A stretch of DNA of 64,000 bases from Erythrobacter sp. (GCF_024305245.1 NZ_JAMWYX010000012.1:1-64000), one strand, 5' to 3'. Numbered from the stretch's first letter, positions 54,403 to 62,565 are shown. Notes: generated from the sequence alone by a model not told the origin. Translations and numbers: made by a program.

Positions 54403-54972
54403 TTATTGCGGCATCAGCACGGTATCGATCACGTGAATGACGCCGTTCGATGCCGCCACGTCGGTCGCGGTCACATTGGCGGTGTTGCCAGCCGCATCGG
54501 TCAGCACCACGCCGCCATCGGCAACCGTTGCGGTCAGCGTGCCGCCGCCGACGGTGGTGATGGTGTAACCGGCATCGCCTGCTTCGGCGATCGCGGCGGT
54601 CAGCGTGGCCGCGTCAACCGAACCATCGACCACGTGGTAGGTCAGGATCGAAGCAAGCGTTTCGGTATCCTCGGTGGTCAGCTGTTCCACGGTGCCTTCG
54701 GGCAGCTTGCCAAAGGCATCATTGGTCGGCGCGAACACCGTGTACGGGCCAGCGCCCGAGAGGGTTTCGCCAAGATCGGCGGCGGTTACCGCGGCGACCA
54801 GCGTCGAAAAGGTTTCATCGCCCTGCGCGACTTCGACGATGTTGCCGGTTGCGGTCGCGTCTTCGGTCATCGCAGTGGTGTCAGCCGCGGTATCATCAGC
54901 AGGGGTTTCGCTGGCGCAGGCAGTCAGAGCAAGTGCGACGGCCGAAACGAGAGTGAATTGCATGATCTTCAT
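54403..54972 (-). CDS. fasciclin-domain lipoprotein
   Basis: A 189-residue lipoprotein (start MKIMQFTL, lipobox LTAC). One FAS1 domain: TLVAAVTAADLGETLSGAGP, YTVFAPTNDAFGKLP, ILTYHVVDG and NGVIHVIDTVLMPQ. FAS1 domains mediate adhesion or surface interaction. Threonine/alanine-rich linker after the lipid anchor. Confidence 0.92.
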   Translation of the reverse strand: MKIMQFTLVSAVALALTACASETPADDTAADTTAMTEDATATGNIVEVAQGDETFSTLVAAVTAADLGETLSGAGPYTVFAPTNDAFGKLPEGTVEQLTTEDTETLASILTYHVVDGSVDAATLTAAIAEAGDAGYTITTVGGGTLTATVADGGVVLTDAAGNTANVTATDVAASNGVIHVIDTVLMPQ

Positions 54973-55131
54973 GAAAATGGTCCTTGATTGCGCCCGAAGG
55001 CCTTGGTTCGTCCCGATGACACAGCGCACCGGGGACGACCGGGCTTGGCACCGAAATGGCGCTGCCCGTTCATTCCCTCAATGATTGGATGCGGCGGAGG
55101 TTCCGAACCTTTCGCAACGTGAAGCTCCGGC

Positions 55132-55171
55132 CCGGAACTTTGCCCCGGAACTTTGCCCCCGGAACTTTGCC
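55132..55171 (+). repeat. three tandem copies of CCGGAACTTTGCC
   Basis: Exact 13-bp copies at 55132-55144, 55145-55157 and 55159-55171, directly upstream of the photolyase-like gene. Each includes GGAAC. Confidence 0.9.
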
Positions 55172-55185
55172 AATGCGGCAGGGTT
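55161..55185 (+). promoter_or_regulatory. EcfG-like (general stress sigma) promoter candidate
   Basis: GGAAC (55161-55165), 16 bases, then GGTT (55182-55185) resembles the alphaproteobacterial EcfG consensus GGAAC-N16/17-CGTT. The expected transcript start would be only a few bases before the ATG at 55195, implying a nearly leaderless mRNA. Confidence 0.4.
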
Positions 55186-55194
55186 GCTTGCCCC

Positions 55195-56439
55195 ATGAAC
55201 TGGAGCCCCACCCGCGAGCATGCGCTTGCACGCCTTGCCGAATTCCTGCCCGCTGCGGGCACCACCTATGCCCAACGGCGCAATGCGGACGATGGCCCGT
55301 CAGCCAGCGGGCGCAGCAATGTCTCGCAGCTATCGCCGTGGCTACACGCCGGCGTCCTGGGCGAGGCCGAAGTGCTGGAGGCAGTGCTGGCGCAGCATGG
55401 CCCGCGGGCGGCCGAGAAGTTCATCGCCGAGGTGTTCTGGCGCATCTACTTCAAGGGCTACCTCGAACAACGTCCGGGCGTCTGGGACAGCTACCGCGAA
55501 GGCCGCGATGCAGCGCTGTCGGCGATGGAAGCCAATGCCGGCCTGCGCAAGGCCTATGCCGAAGCCACCGAAGGGCGCACCGGCATCGCGGCTTTCGATG
55601 TCTGGGCGCGCGAGCTGGCCGAGACCGGTTACCTCCACAACCACGCGCGGATGTGGTTCGCGAGCATCTGGATCTTCACCCTGCGGCTCGACTGGCAGCT
55701 GGGCGCGGACTTCTTCCTGCGGCACCTGCTGGACGGCGATGCTGCATCGAACACCTTGTCGTGGCGCTGGGTTGCGGGGCTTCATACCCGCGGCAAGCAC
55801 TACCTCGCGCAGGCAGACAACATCGCCCGCTACACTGCCGGGCGTGCGGGAGGCCCGCTGACTGCCGACGGGTTGGCGCAGGACGCCGAGCCGTTGACCG
55901 AGCCGCATGACCACCCTCGCGGCCTGCCCGATCTGCCGCCGCCGGTGACGCCCGCAGAGCTTGGCGCGCCATACGCGCTGCTGCTGCATGACGAGGCGGC
56001 GCATCATGCACCGCTCGCCGCACCGCTCGTTCAGGCCGCTGCACCTGCACTGGTGATCGGCGCAAGCCGCCCGCAGGCACGCTCGCCCGGAGCGGTGGGC
56101 TTGCCCGCCCGGCGCTTTACCGAAGCGGCAATGACCGGCGGAATGGCGGAGGCAGCGGCGGCGTTCGGTTGTCCCGCCGCCGTGTGGCAGCCGGGCGAAC
56201 CGATCGAGCCGCTGCTGGCGCAGGCCGGGATCGCGCTTCTGGCGGTGCCTTACCTGCCCGCCGGCTGGACCCGCGACGCGCTCGCGCCCGGTCTAGCCGC
56301 GCTGGCAGAGCAGGGCCGCGTCGTCTTTCTGCTCGGCGACCTCGACCGCGCTACCTGGCCGTTAGCCAAGGCGGGTTTCTTCGGGGTCGCCAAGCAGATC
56401 GACGCGCTGCTGGGGGAATGCGGGATCGGGGGCGGTTAG
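55195..56439 (+). CDS. photolyase/cryptochrome-like protein with FAD domain at the N-terminus
   Basis: A 414-residue protein, start MNWSPTREHALARLAEFLP. Residues 10-225 match the photolyase FAD-binding domain: NVSQLSPWLHAGVL, KFIAEVFWRIYFKGYLEQRP, TGYLHNHARMWFASIWIFT and ASNTLSWRWVAGLHTRGKHY. The usual N-terminal antenna domain is missing. Instead a C-terminal alpha/beta-like region (about 245-414) follows. FAD binding is likely; DNA repair versus light sensing cannot be decided. Confidence 0.82.
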   Translation: MNWSPTREHALARLAEFLPAAGTTYAQRRNADDGPSASGRSNVSQLSPWLHAGVLGEAEVLEAVLAQHGPRAAEKFIAEVFWRIYFKGYLEQRPGVWDSYREGRDAALSAMEANAGLRKAYAEATEGRTGIAAFDVWARELAETGYLHNHARMWFASIWIFTLRLDWQLGADFFLRHLLDGDAASNTLSWRWVAGLHTRGKHYLAQADNIARYTAGRAGGPLTADGLAQDAEPLTEPHDHPRGLPDLPPPVTPAELGAPYALLLHDEAAHHAPLAAPLVQAAAPALVIGASRPQARSPGAVGLPARRFTEAAMTGGMAEAAAAFGCPAAVWQPGEPIEPLLAQAGIALLAVPYLPAGWTRDALAPGLAALAEQGRVVFLLGDLDRATWPLAKAGFFGVAKQIDALLGECGIGGG

Positions 56440-56455
56440 GCCCCCCGAAACCCGG

Positions 56456-56806
56456 TTAGATCGTCTTGTCGGGTGAAGGGTCGTGGCGGTGCCGCTCGGC
56501 CTTGCCGAACACGCGCTCCAGCCGTTCGGCCATGGTATTGGCGGCGATCCGCGCCGCGCCATCGACATCGGGCGCCTTGCCGGTCACGCCGATCGGGCGA
56601 CCGCCACGCGGGCGCGCTTCGATGGTGCAATGCTTGTCGTCGGCGCCGTGCTTGCGCCCGTTGACATCGGTGACATGCACTTCAAGCCGGGTGAGCCGAT
56701 CCTCGAACCGCGCCAGCTTTTGCCGGACCTGCTGTTCGATCCGCTCAGCGACGTTTTCCGTTCCCATTACCGAACTATCGGTGTTGAACTGGAATTGCAT
56801 TGTCAT
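56456..56806 (-). CDS. HPF/RaiA-type ribosome-associated protein (short form)
   Basis: A 116-residue protein of the ribosome hibernation family: the ENVAERIEQQVRQKLARFED helix, LTRLEVHVTDVNG strand and HCTIEARPRGGRPIGV. The final helix AANTMAERLERVFGKA ends in a charged tail. AGGAGG precedes the ATG at 56806. Expected to bind the 30S subunit in stationary phase. Confidence 0.8.
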   Translation of the reverse strand: MTMQFQFNTDSSVMGTENVAERIEQQVRQKLARFEDRLTRLEVHVTDVNGRKHGADDKHCTIEARPRGGRPIGVTGKAPDVDGAARIAANTMAERLERVFGKAERHRHDPSPDKTI

Positions 56807-56898
56807 GCGCTATCCTCCTGTCCTTGTTTTGGTTTTGTATCGACACAACCAATATGGGACGCGAGGTAGCCGGTTTCCAGAGGAAACCGCGTCGGATG

Positions 56899-57168
56899 TC
56901 AGATGCTTTCGCTTTCGGTCTCGGATTCGTCTTCGGCCTCAAGCTCGGCCTCGGCTTCAGCCGCTTCGGCTTCGGCAGCGCGCTTTTCTGCGCGCACATT
57001 ATCCGCCTTGGCCCGCTGCACGGCAGTCTTGCGTGCCTGTTCGGCCAGCCCGCGCCAGGTCTTTTCCGAACGCAGCTCACGCTCGCGCACGTTGTCCAGC
57101 GTCGCGGCATCGGCGAGAGCGGCTGCCTCGTCTGCGCGTTCGCAGTAGAATTCGTAGGTCTGGGCCAT
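56899..57168 (-). CDS. small charged coiled-coil protein
   Basis: An 89-residue protein starting MAQTYEFYCERADEAA. It is almost entirely alpha-helical and Ala/Glu/Lys-rich, with a long run resembling a coiled coil and an acidic ESETESESI end. Common in sphingomonads as an unnamed protein. Function unknown. Confidence 0.65.
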   Translation of the reverse strand: MAQTYEFYCERADEAAALADAATLDNVRERELRSEKTWRGLAEQARKTAVQRAKADNVRAEKRAAEAEAAEAEAELEAEDESETESESI

Positions 57169-57213
57169 GGGGTGGGTATCCTGCCGGGTTGGAGGGAGAG
57201 GCGGGAAAGCGGT

Positions 57214-57247
57214 GGAGCGGGAGAGCGCCAATGCACCCTCCCGCTCC
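57214..57247 (-). terminator. terminator after the cold-shock gene
   Basis: A perfect 10-bp stem (57214-57223 with 57238-57247) lies 9 bases beyond the cold-shock stop. The following T-run is weak (CTTTCCC). Confidence 0.5.
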
Positions 57248-57256
57248 GGTATTCGG

Positions 57257-57469
57257 TCAGTCAGCTGCCGAAAGGTTCACAGCGCTTTCCTTGCCATTAC
57301 GGCCGCGCTCGAGTTCGAAGTTCAGACGCTGGTCCTTTTCGAGGCTGTGCATGCCGGCTGCCTGAACGGCAGTGATATGCACGAAGCTGTCGGACGAGCC
57401 ATCGTCGGGCTGGATGAAACCATAGCCCTTGTCGGCGTTGAAGAACTTTACGGTTCCGGTCTTGCTCAT
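57257..57469 (-). CDS. cspA: cold-shock domain protein
   Basis: A 70-residue single-domain RNA chaperone with RNP1 KGYGFIQP and RNP2 DSFVHI, and the fold-defining GTVKFFNADKGYGF. Binds single-stranded nucleic acid and melts RNA structures. A hairpin that includes the ribosome site precedes the start. Confidence 0.95.
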   Translation of the reverse strand: MSKTGTVKFFNADKGYGFIQPDDGSSDSFVHITAVQAAGMHSLEKDQRLNFELERGRNGKESAVNLSAAD

Positions 57470-57472
57470 GCG

Positions 57473-57491
57473 ATGTTCCTTTCAAGAACAT
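57473..57491 (-). promoter_or_regulatory. leader hairpin covering the cspA ribosome-binding site
   Basis: On the minus strand ATGTTC-TTGAAAG-GAACAT forms a 6-bp stem. The Shine-Dalgarno bases AAAGGA straddle the loop and 3' arm, 4-12 bases before the ATG. Could modulate cspA translation with temperature. Confidence 0.4.
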
Positions 57492-57893
57492 TTCGTGACC
57501 CGCCACACCATGCAGCGGGGAAGTGCGTCAGTTCGTCCGATGAAAGGAAGTCGTCGTCTGGTTAACGCCGGGGGCCATACGGCCAAGCGGCGGAGCGCAA
57601 ATTTCGAAGTCCGTCGCAAATTTCGACGTCAGCGAGGGAGCATTTAGCATGGATTGTGTGAAACGCCTAATTTGAGTGGTGAGCACGAAGGTGTCGCCTG
57701 TACTCCGCGCGTTTTTTGCTTTGCGTCCGGCCCTCCGGCCGGACGTCCTCGGTGCTGTTTCCTCCGCTTCGCTCCGGAGCACCTGCGGGCGGGCGGTCGC
57801 CCTTGCGGTGCCTTTGGCACCGTTTGGCTTGCGTGGTTTGCGAGGTTGGTTGCGGGTCGGGTTGTGCGGGGCGCGACCGTCTGTTCGCCTCCG

Positions 57894-57931
57894 TGTAGGA
57901 GACACATGAGACACTGTCCAGGAACCGAAAA
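57894..57931 (-). repeat. 38-bp dispersed repeat, copy 2
   Basis: Exact inverse copy of 36079-36116, 21.8 kb away. On the plus strand it contains GAGACAC-AT-GAGACAC. Confidence 0.8.
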
Positions 57932-58151
57932 CCTGCGCCCGCTATGCGCCTGCGCGATGGGCGTGGGCGCGTGCGATTCGGTGCGGGGTGCGGACTTGGG
58001 GTGCATCGGCGCAGGATGGCGCGGATCGGGGGGTGTAGGAAAGAGTCTCGCGCCATTTACCGCGCCCGCCGCGCTGGGTGATCGTGATTGGTCGCGTTTT
58101 CCGAGTCGCCGGGTGTTTCCACCCGGCCCCAAAACGCTCTAGGCTGGCACG

Positions 58152-58625
58152 ATGTCACCCGCCCCCATCACCATCCTGATCGACGCCGATGCCTGCCCGG
58201 TGAAGGACGAGATCTACCGCGTTGCCGAACGCTTCCGCGCCGAGGTGCGCGTGGTCAGCAACGCGGCCTTCCGCATCCCCGTGTCCCCGCGCATCAAGCG
58301 GGTGGTGGTATCGGACAGCTTCGACGCAGCGGATGACTGGATCGCCGAGGCCGCCGAGGCGCTGCCCGCACACACCTGCGTGGTCATCACCGGCGACATC
58401 CTGCTGGCCGAACGGTGCCTGAAGGCCGGCGCGCGGGTGCTGAAACACAACGGCGAAGAATTCAGCCCCGCCAGCATCGGCGGCGCCATCGCCACCCGCG
58501 CGATCATGGCCGACCTGCGCGCAGGCATGGACGGGGTCGGCGGCGGCCCTGCGCCGTTCAGCAAGGCGGACCGCTCGCGGTTCTTGCAGGCGCTCGACCG
58601 GGTGCTGGTGGGGTTGGGGCGTTAG
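58152..58625 (+). CDS. yaiI: YaiI/YqxD (DUF188) family protein
   Basis: A 157-residue protein of a conserved NYN/PIN-like family. Signatures: ILIDADACPVKDEIYRVAER, VVSNAAFRIP, DSFDAADDWIAE, CVVITGDILLAERCLKAGA and the C-terminal GPAPFSKADRSRFL. The fold suggests a nuclease, but activity is not established. Stop codons of this gene and the convergent alkB-like gene overlap. Confidence 0.93.
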   Translation: MSPAPITILIDADACPVKDEIYRVAERFRAEVRVVSNAAFRIPVSPRIKRVVVSDSFDAADDWIAEAAEALPAHTCVVITGDILLAERCLKAGARVLKHNGEEFSPASIGGAIATRAIMADLRAGMDGVGGGPAPFSKADRSRFLQALDRVLVGLGR

Positions 58626-59236
58626 GAGAACAGTGTACGGAACGTGAGGTTCACGCGCGGGCCGCATGGCTTTGTCTGCTTGTTAATGCCATGCTTCCAG
58701 AAATGCTGAGTGGCTCCCTTCATCAGCAAAACGGTGCCAGATTCCAGCGGAATTTTGACCGGTGGCAATTCCTTGTTGAACTTGTGCTTGAGAATGAACG
58801 TCCGCGTAGCACCGAAGGTGAGGGAGGCAATAACGGGATTTTTTCCAAGCTCCTTCTCGTCGTCGCTATGGAAGCCCATGCTATCGTTATGGTCGCGATA
58901 GAGATTCAAAAACACAGCATTGAAGGTGGCGTCCGTGCAATCTTCGATGCGCCGCTTTATTTCGCGAAGCAGGTCAGTCCAAGGGAGCGGATGCATTGTG
59001 AGGCATGAGTAGTCGTACCTCTTGCCCTCGTCCGCGTAGAGCGCAACGAGACGTGGTTGCTGATAGACCTTGCCATAAATCTTCACATCTTCCTGCCGCC
59101 AGATAGTTTGCTTGCATAGTTTCCCGAGCATCTGATCATAGGGCAGAGGCATCTCAATCTCATGCAAAATTGAGACATCAGCATCGGGCACATCAAGCGC
59201 CTCAAACTGACGATCAAGAGAGAAAAGATCTTTCAT
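58622..59236 (-). CDS. AlkB-type 2-oxoglutarate/Fe(II) dioxygenase
   Basis: Predicted oxidative demethylase of alkylated DNA or RNA. The 204 residues include the iron triad His123-x-Asp125 (MGFHSDDEKELG) and His182 (WKHGI), with 2-oxoglutarate arginines Arg194 and Arg200 (PRVNLTFR). The opening with YDQML and NAVFLNLYRDHNDSMGFH is closest to the short ALKBH2/3-like group. Base composition is much AT-richer than neighbours. It starts 2 bases after the stop of the methyltransferase-like frame. Confidence 0.9.
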   Translation of the reverse strand: MKDLFSLDRQFEALDVPDADVSILHEIEMPLPYDQMLGKLCKQTIWRQEDVKIYGKVYQQPRLVALYADEGKRYDYSCLTMHPLPWTDLLREIKRRIEDCTDATFNAVFLNLYRDHNDSMGFHSDDEKELGKNPVIASLTFGATRTFILKHKFNKELPPVKIPLESGTVLLMKGATQHFWKHGINKQTKPCGPRVNLTFRTLFS

Positions 59237-59238
59237 CT

Positions 59239-60083
59239 TCAGGTAATAACTGCCTTTTCAAAGTTTTTGGCATTCTTTTTTGGCCGATGATCCAGCTCGG
59301 CTTCAAGATCAAGAATGCACCCTTTCGAGTCAGGGCAAGACATACCAACTTCCGAATGCGAGAGCACCTCGGATGCGTCCGGGGGTATCATCCCTTCGAT
59401 ATACTGCCATCCTTGGCCGGCATTGTCAGCAAAATCGAGCACAAGGAATATCTTTCCAGCTCCCATGGAGCGGAACATATGCACCCAAAAACCTTTGGAG
59501 GCCTGGACTATGCCAGCCTTCCGAATCTCAGAGGCAAAAAAGTTTGCCATCACCAAGTGAAAACCGGAAAAATCGATGCTTTTGTAAGATGCTCTATCGG
59601 TCGCGTCGAACTGCACAAATTTCAAGGTCACATTCAGCCCTAAAGAGACACAAGCCAGCACTCGCTCGCAAGCGTCCTTCCAACTTGGCTCCTTATCGAA
59701 AATTGTGATCTCGACGGGGTTTTTAACGTTCTCTGCCTCCATCTCTCGCAGATAGCGACACAGTTCAACAATTTCGGTACCCGGCCCACCGCCAATACAC
59801 GCTATTCGAGTTGGATTTCGAGAAAATATTGATGGCTTTATTTTTGGTCTTAACTTTTTAGCGAAGAATAAATATAGTATCCATGTGCAACAGTGTACTT
59901 ATATAAATAGCAAAATTTTCGAATGTCCGATATGTAGTCTGGATTATCAGTAGCTGAAAAATATTTACCCTGCATGTCGGCAAAATTTGCCGTTGCAACA
60001 TTGACGAAATTAGCACCAAGTGAATTTCGTGCCATTTGTTCGTAATGACGAATTACGGGTTCGATCCTGTTGAAATCACTCAT
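59239..60083 (-). pseudogene. SAM-methyltransferase-like gene split by a one-base shift
   Basis: Frame 1 (60083-59850) starts MSDFNRIEPVIRHYEQM and stops at TAA 59852-59850. Frame 2, one base out, continues without its own start codon: the motif RIACIGGGPGTEIVEL (methyltransferase motif I), then ITIFDKEPSWKDACERVL, to a stop at 59239. Adding one A to the AAAAA run at 59855-59859 joins both into a seamless 281-residue protein. The second piece alone could start at 59742, but that lies past motif I. Low GC like alkB. Target unknown; causes include mutation, programmed slippage or a sequencing error. Confidence 0.8.
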
Positions 60084-60278
60084 GACACCTCCGATGAGAA
60101 TGCGGACAGCAATCTCGCTTTTACCCTAATGTCAACAGCTTATCTGTGATGCGGCATCTGGGACGGCTCACAATTCCCCGTCCCTCCTGCGCTCGGACAG
60201 AGCCCAACCCCCACATTGACACCACCCCCCATCAGGCCCACGCCTCGCTCCGGGCATCTCGCCCGTTAGGAACCTCCG

Positions 60279-60413
60279 ATGGCCAAGGGCCAACAGAAGA
60301 AGAGCAAGGAAGCGCGCAAGCCCAAGAAGGACACCGGGCCCAAGCTCAACGCCAGCCAGCCCAGCCTCAAGGCAGGCGGGATCAAGGGGCTGGAGAACAT
60401 GAAGAACTCCTGA
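60279..60413 (+). CDS. 44-residue lysine-rich basic peptide
   Basis: MAKGQQKKSKEARKPKKDTG is followed by PKLNASQPSLKAGGIKGLENMKNS. Ribosome site TTAGGAA lies 5 bases upstream. Too basic for chance translation; probably a nucleic-acid- or ribosome-binding peptide. Unrecognised family; likely conserved in relatives. Confidence 0.65.
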   Translation: MAKGQQKKSKEARKPKKDTGPKLNASQPSLKAGGIKGLENMKNS

Positions 60414-60455
60414 CGCGGCTTCGCCCGCGTTCGTCGCGGGGCGCGCGTTAAGGGA

Positions 60456-61286
60456 ATGGCGAGAGGTTCGCGCTATCGCCGCTGCGCGATGCCGCATCCG
60501 CCCGCCCCTCCCGCCCTCCCGGCGCACAAGCCCTCAGCGCACAGGCCCCCGGCGCCCCGGCCCCGTACATCGCGGGGCGTCCGCGGGCGCCTGATCCGCA
60601 ACGGCGTGTTCGTGGTCGGCGGCTCGATCCTCGCCTCGACCGGGTTCACCCATCTTGCCTTCACTTTGTCGGGCGACGCGAAATACGGCCTGACCATGGT
60701 GTTCGCCGTGCTGATCCCGCTGGTGGTGGCGAGCATCGCCTATGGCTGGATCGCCATCCTGACGCTGGGGCTGGAACAATCGCGCACCAGGCTCAGGCAC
60801 CTCGCCCATTCCGACGCGCTGACCGGGCTTGCCAACCGCCGTGCGGCGCTGATGGAGCTGGAGCGGTGGGCGGCAGAGGCGGAGGGCGCTCCGGTGGCGC
60901 TGGCGATCGCCGATATCGACCGTTTCAAGAGCATCAACGACCGGCTCGGCCATGAGGGCGGTGATGCCAGCCTCGTCCACTTTGCCGCGATGCTGCGGCG
61001 GCTCGCGCCCGAAGGCTGGCTGGTCGCCCGGTTCGGCGGCGAGGAATTCCTGATCGCGGCGCGCGGGGCGTTGTTGCTGGGCTTTGCGGGCGTGATCGAG
61101 CAGATGCGCCAGACAATCGCGGAAACCCCGCTGATCGTGCCGGCCGGCCCCTATTGCATGACCGCCAGCTTCGGCGTCGCGGCACGGGTCGATGGCGAGC
61201 CGGTGGGCAGCCTCATCGCGCGGGCCGACACGGCGCTCTATGCCGCCAAGCAAGCGGGCCGCAACCGGACCGAGCGGGCGGCCTGA
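60456..61286 (+). CDS. GGDEF diguanylate cyclase, membrane-bound
   Basis: Makes cyclic di-GMP. A Pro/Arg-rich N-terminus (start uncertain: 60456 or 60489) precedes two membrane helices near 48-105 and a GGDEF domain (HSDALTGLANRR, DIDRFKSINDRLGHEGGD, active site RFGGEEF). An RxxD inhibitory site is not seen before GGEEF, so product inhibition may be absent. Confidence 0.88.
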   Translation: MARGSRYRRCAMPHPPAPPALPAHKPSAHRPPAPRPRTSRGVRGRLIRNGVFVVGGSILASTGFTHLAFTLSGDAKYGLTMVFAVLIPLVVASIAYGWIAILTLGLEQSRTRLRHLAHSDALTGLANRRAALMELERWAAEAEGAPVALAIADIDRFKSINDRLGHEGGDASLVHFAAMLRRLAPEGWLVARFGGEEFLIAARGALLLGFAGVIEQMRQTIAETPLIVPAGPYCMTASFGVAARVDGEPVGSLIARADTALYAAKQAGRNRTERAA

Positions 61287-61359
61287 GCGCGGGCCTGTGC
61301 GGGGGCCTGAGCGGGTGGGCCGCGTTGCCTTTTGCACCGGACTGCGCCACCGCTTGCGA

Positions 61360-61986
61360 ATGAACCACCGATCCTTCGCTCGCCGCGCGGTCCTGCGCAC
61401 CCTCATGATTGCCGCTCCGGTGCTGGCGCTGTCCGGCTGCGTCACCCCGCAAGCTGCGGACAGCGATCCGCAGGCCGGCTTCATGGCGGCTCTGGCAAGC
61501 CACTGCGGCAAGGCCTATGCTGGCCGCCTCGTCTCCTCCGATGCCGCCGATGCCGACATGGTGGGCGCGGACATGGTGGTGCATTTCCGCGAATGTTCGG
61601 CGGACCGCATGGCAATCCCGTTCCATGTGCGCAGCGCGGACGGTAGCTGGGACCGCTCGCGCACATGGCTGATCACCCGCACAGATGCGGGGCTGCGGCT
61701 GAAACACGACCACCGCCATGAGGACGGCACGGCCGATGCGGTGACGATGTATGGCGGGGACACCGCGGATGCCGGCAGCGCAGGCGCGCAAGCCTTCCCG
61801 GTCGACGCTGAGAGCATCGCGATGTTCCGCGCCAATGGCCTGACGGCGTCGGTCACCAATGTGTGGCGGGTCGAGGTGGACGCAGGCACCTATGCATACG
61901 AGCTGCGGCGCGAGGGTCGGCTGTTCCGGGTGGAGTTCGATCTGACTGCGCCGGTCACTCCGCCGCCCGCGCCGTGGGGCTGGTGA
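61360..61986 (+). CDS. putative lipoprotein of unknown function
   Basis: A 208-residue protein with a Tat-like or basic N-terminus (NHRSFARRAVL) and lipobox LSGC (Cys27). No family recognised; the body has an AALASHCGKAYAGRLVSSDA segment and a histidine-rich patch KHDHRHEDG. Translation likely from the good signal and frame; the stop is close to the convergent gene. Confidence 0.72.
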   Translation: MNHRSFARRAVLRTLMIAAPVLALSGCVTPQAADSDPQAGFMAALASHCGKAYAGRLVSSDAADADMVGADMVVHFRECSADRMAIPFHVRSADGSWDRSRTWLITRTDAGLRLKHDHRHEDGTADAVTMYGGDTADAGSAGAQAFPVDAESIAMFRANGLTASVTNVWRVEVDAGTYAYELRREGRLFRVEFDLTAPVTPPPAPWGW

Positions 61987-61992
61987 ACCGGA

Positions 61993-62565
61993 TTATTCCC
62001 GCACGATATTTTCGACCAGCACCGCCGCCGTCACGCCGAGCTGCTTCACCGTCATCAGATTATCCGCCCGCGTGCCGTCAGCCGACAGGGTGAGTTCCTG
62101 CCGCACCGGAAGGCTGCCTTTCATGGTGTATTCGAGCACCAGCAGGTTGCCTGTCGCTCGCCCGCGCACCGGGCTGATCGCGTCGGACAGCGTCCCGGCA
62201 TAGCGGCCGGGCGCAATTTCCTCAATCCGCCACTGGCGGGTGCGTGCGGGCTTGCCGCCTTCGTGAATGGTCTGGTCGATCACCAGCACACGGCGCGGCG
62301 GCGCATCCCAGCTGGCTTCGCGCAGGCGCTCCACCACGATCCGCCCGCGGCTTTCGACCCGGAAAGGGACGGGATCGGAGAGCGTTTTCTTCATCGTCCC
62401 CTCCCCGTGACTGCTTCCGGCGAAGAAGGCGAAAGGATCGAACACCGGCGCTTCCGCGCGGGGCGCAGGGGTGTAGCCTTCGGGCACGGACACACAGGCG
62501 GCGAGCCCCGACATTGCAAGCGCAAGCGGGACAAGCGCAGTGGTGCGGTGCCAGCGCCGGTTCAT
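61993..62565 (-). CDS. DUF3833 family lipoprotein
   Basis: A 190-residue lipoprotein (lipobox LAAC). Typical motifs: DPFAFFAGSSHGEGTMKKTL and GRYAGTLSDAISPVRGRATG, then YTMKGSLPVRQELTLSADG. The ATG overlaps the stop of the RidA reading frame (62562-62565), so it was translationally coupled to that gene. Confidence 0.85.
   Translation of the reverse strand: MNRRWHRTTALVPLALAMSGLAACVSVPEGYTPAPRAEAPVFDPFAFFAGSSHGEGTMKKTLSDPVPFRVESRGRIVVERLREASWDAPPRRVLVIDQTIHEGGKPARTRQWRIEEIAPGRYAGTLSDAISPVRGRATGNLLVLEYTMKGSLPVRQELTLSADGTRADNLMTVKQLGVTAAVLVENIVRE

Larger units (their letters stand above)
57470..58151. other. 682-bp gap without a recognisable gene; contains a repeat copy and hairpins
   Basis: ORFs here have no believable protein features (Cys/Arg/Gly-rich translations, no ribosome site). 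It holds a 9-bp-arm hairpin (57724-57745), the second copy of the 38-bp repeat (57894-57931), and GC-rich sequence. A small RNA or a remnant is possible but not demonstrable. Confidence 0.5.

Noticed and set aside
55132..55171. Replication iterons
   Set aside because: Only three short copies beside a chromosomal gene and no rep gene; promoter context explains them better.
57654..58142. 162-codon plus ORF in the gene-free gap
   Set aside because: Cys/Arg/Gly-rich, no ribosome site, overlaps repeat and hairpins; no believable protein features.
59239..59742. Independent 167-residue gene starting at 59742
   Set aside because: The frame continues upstream through methyltransferase motif I, so this start would remove the SAM site; a shifted longer gene is more consistent.
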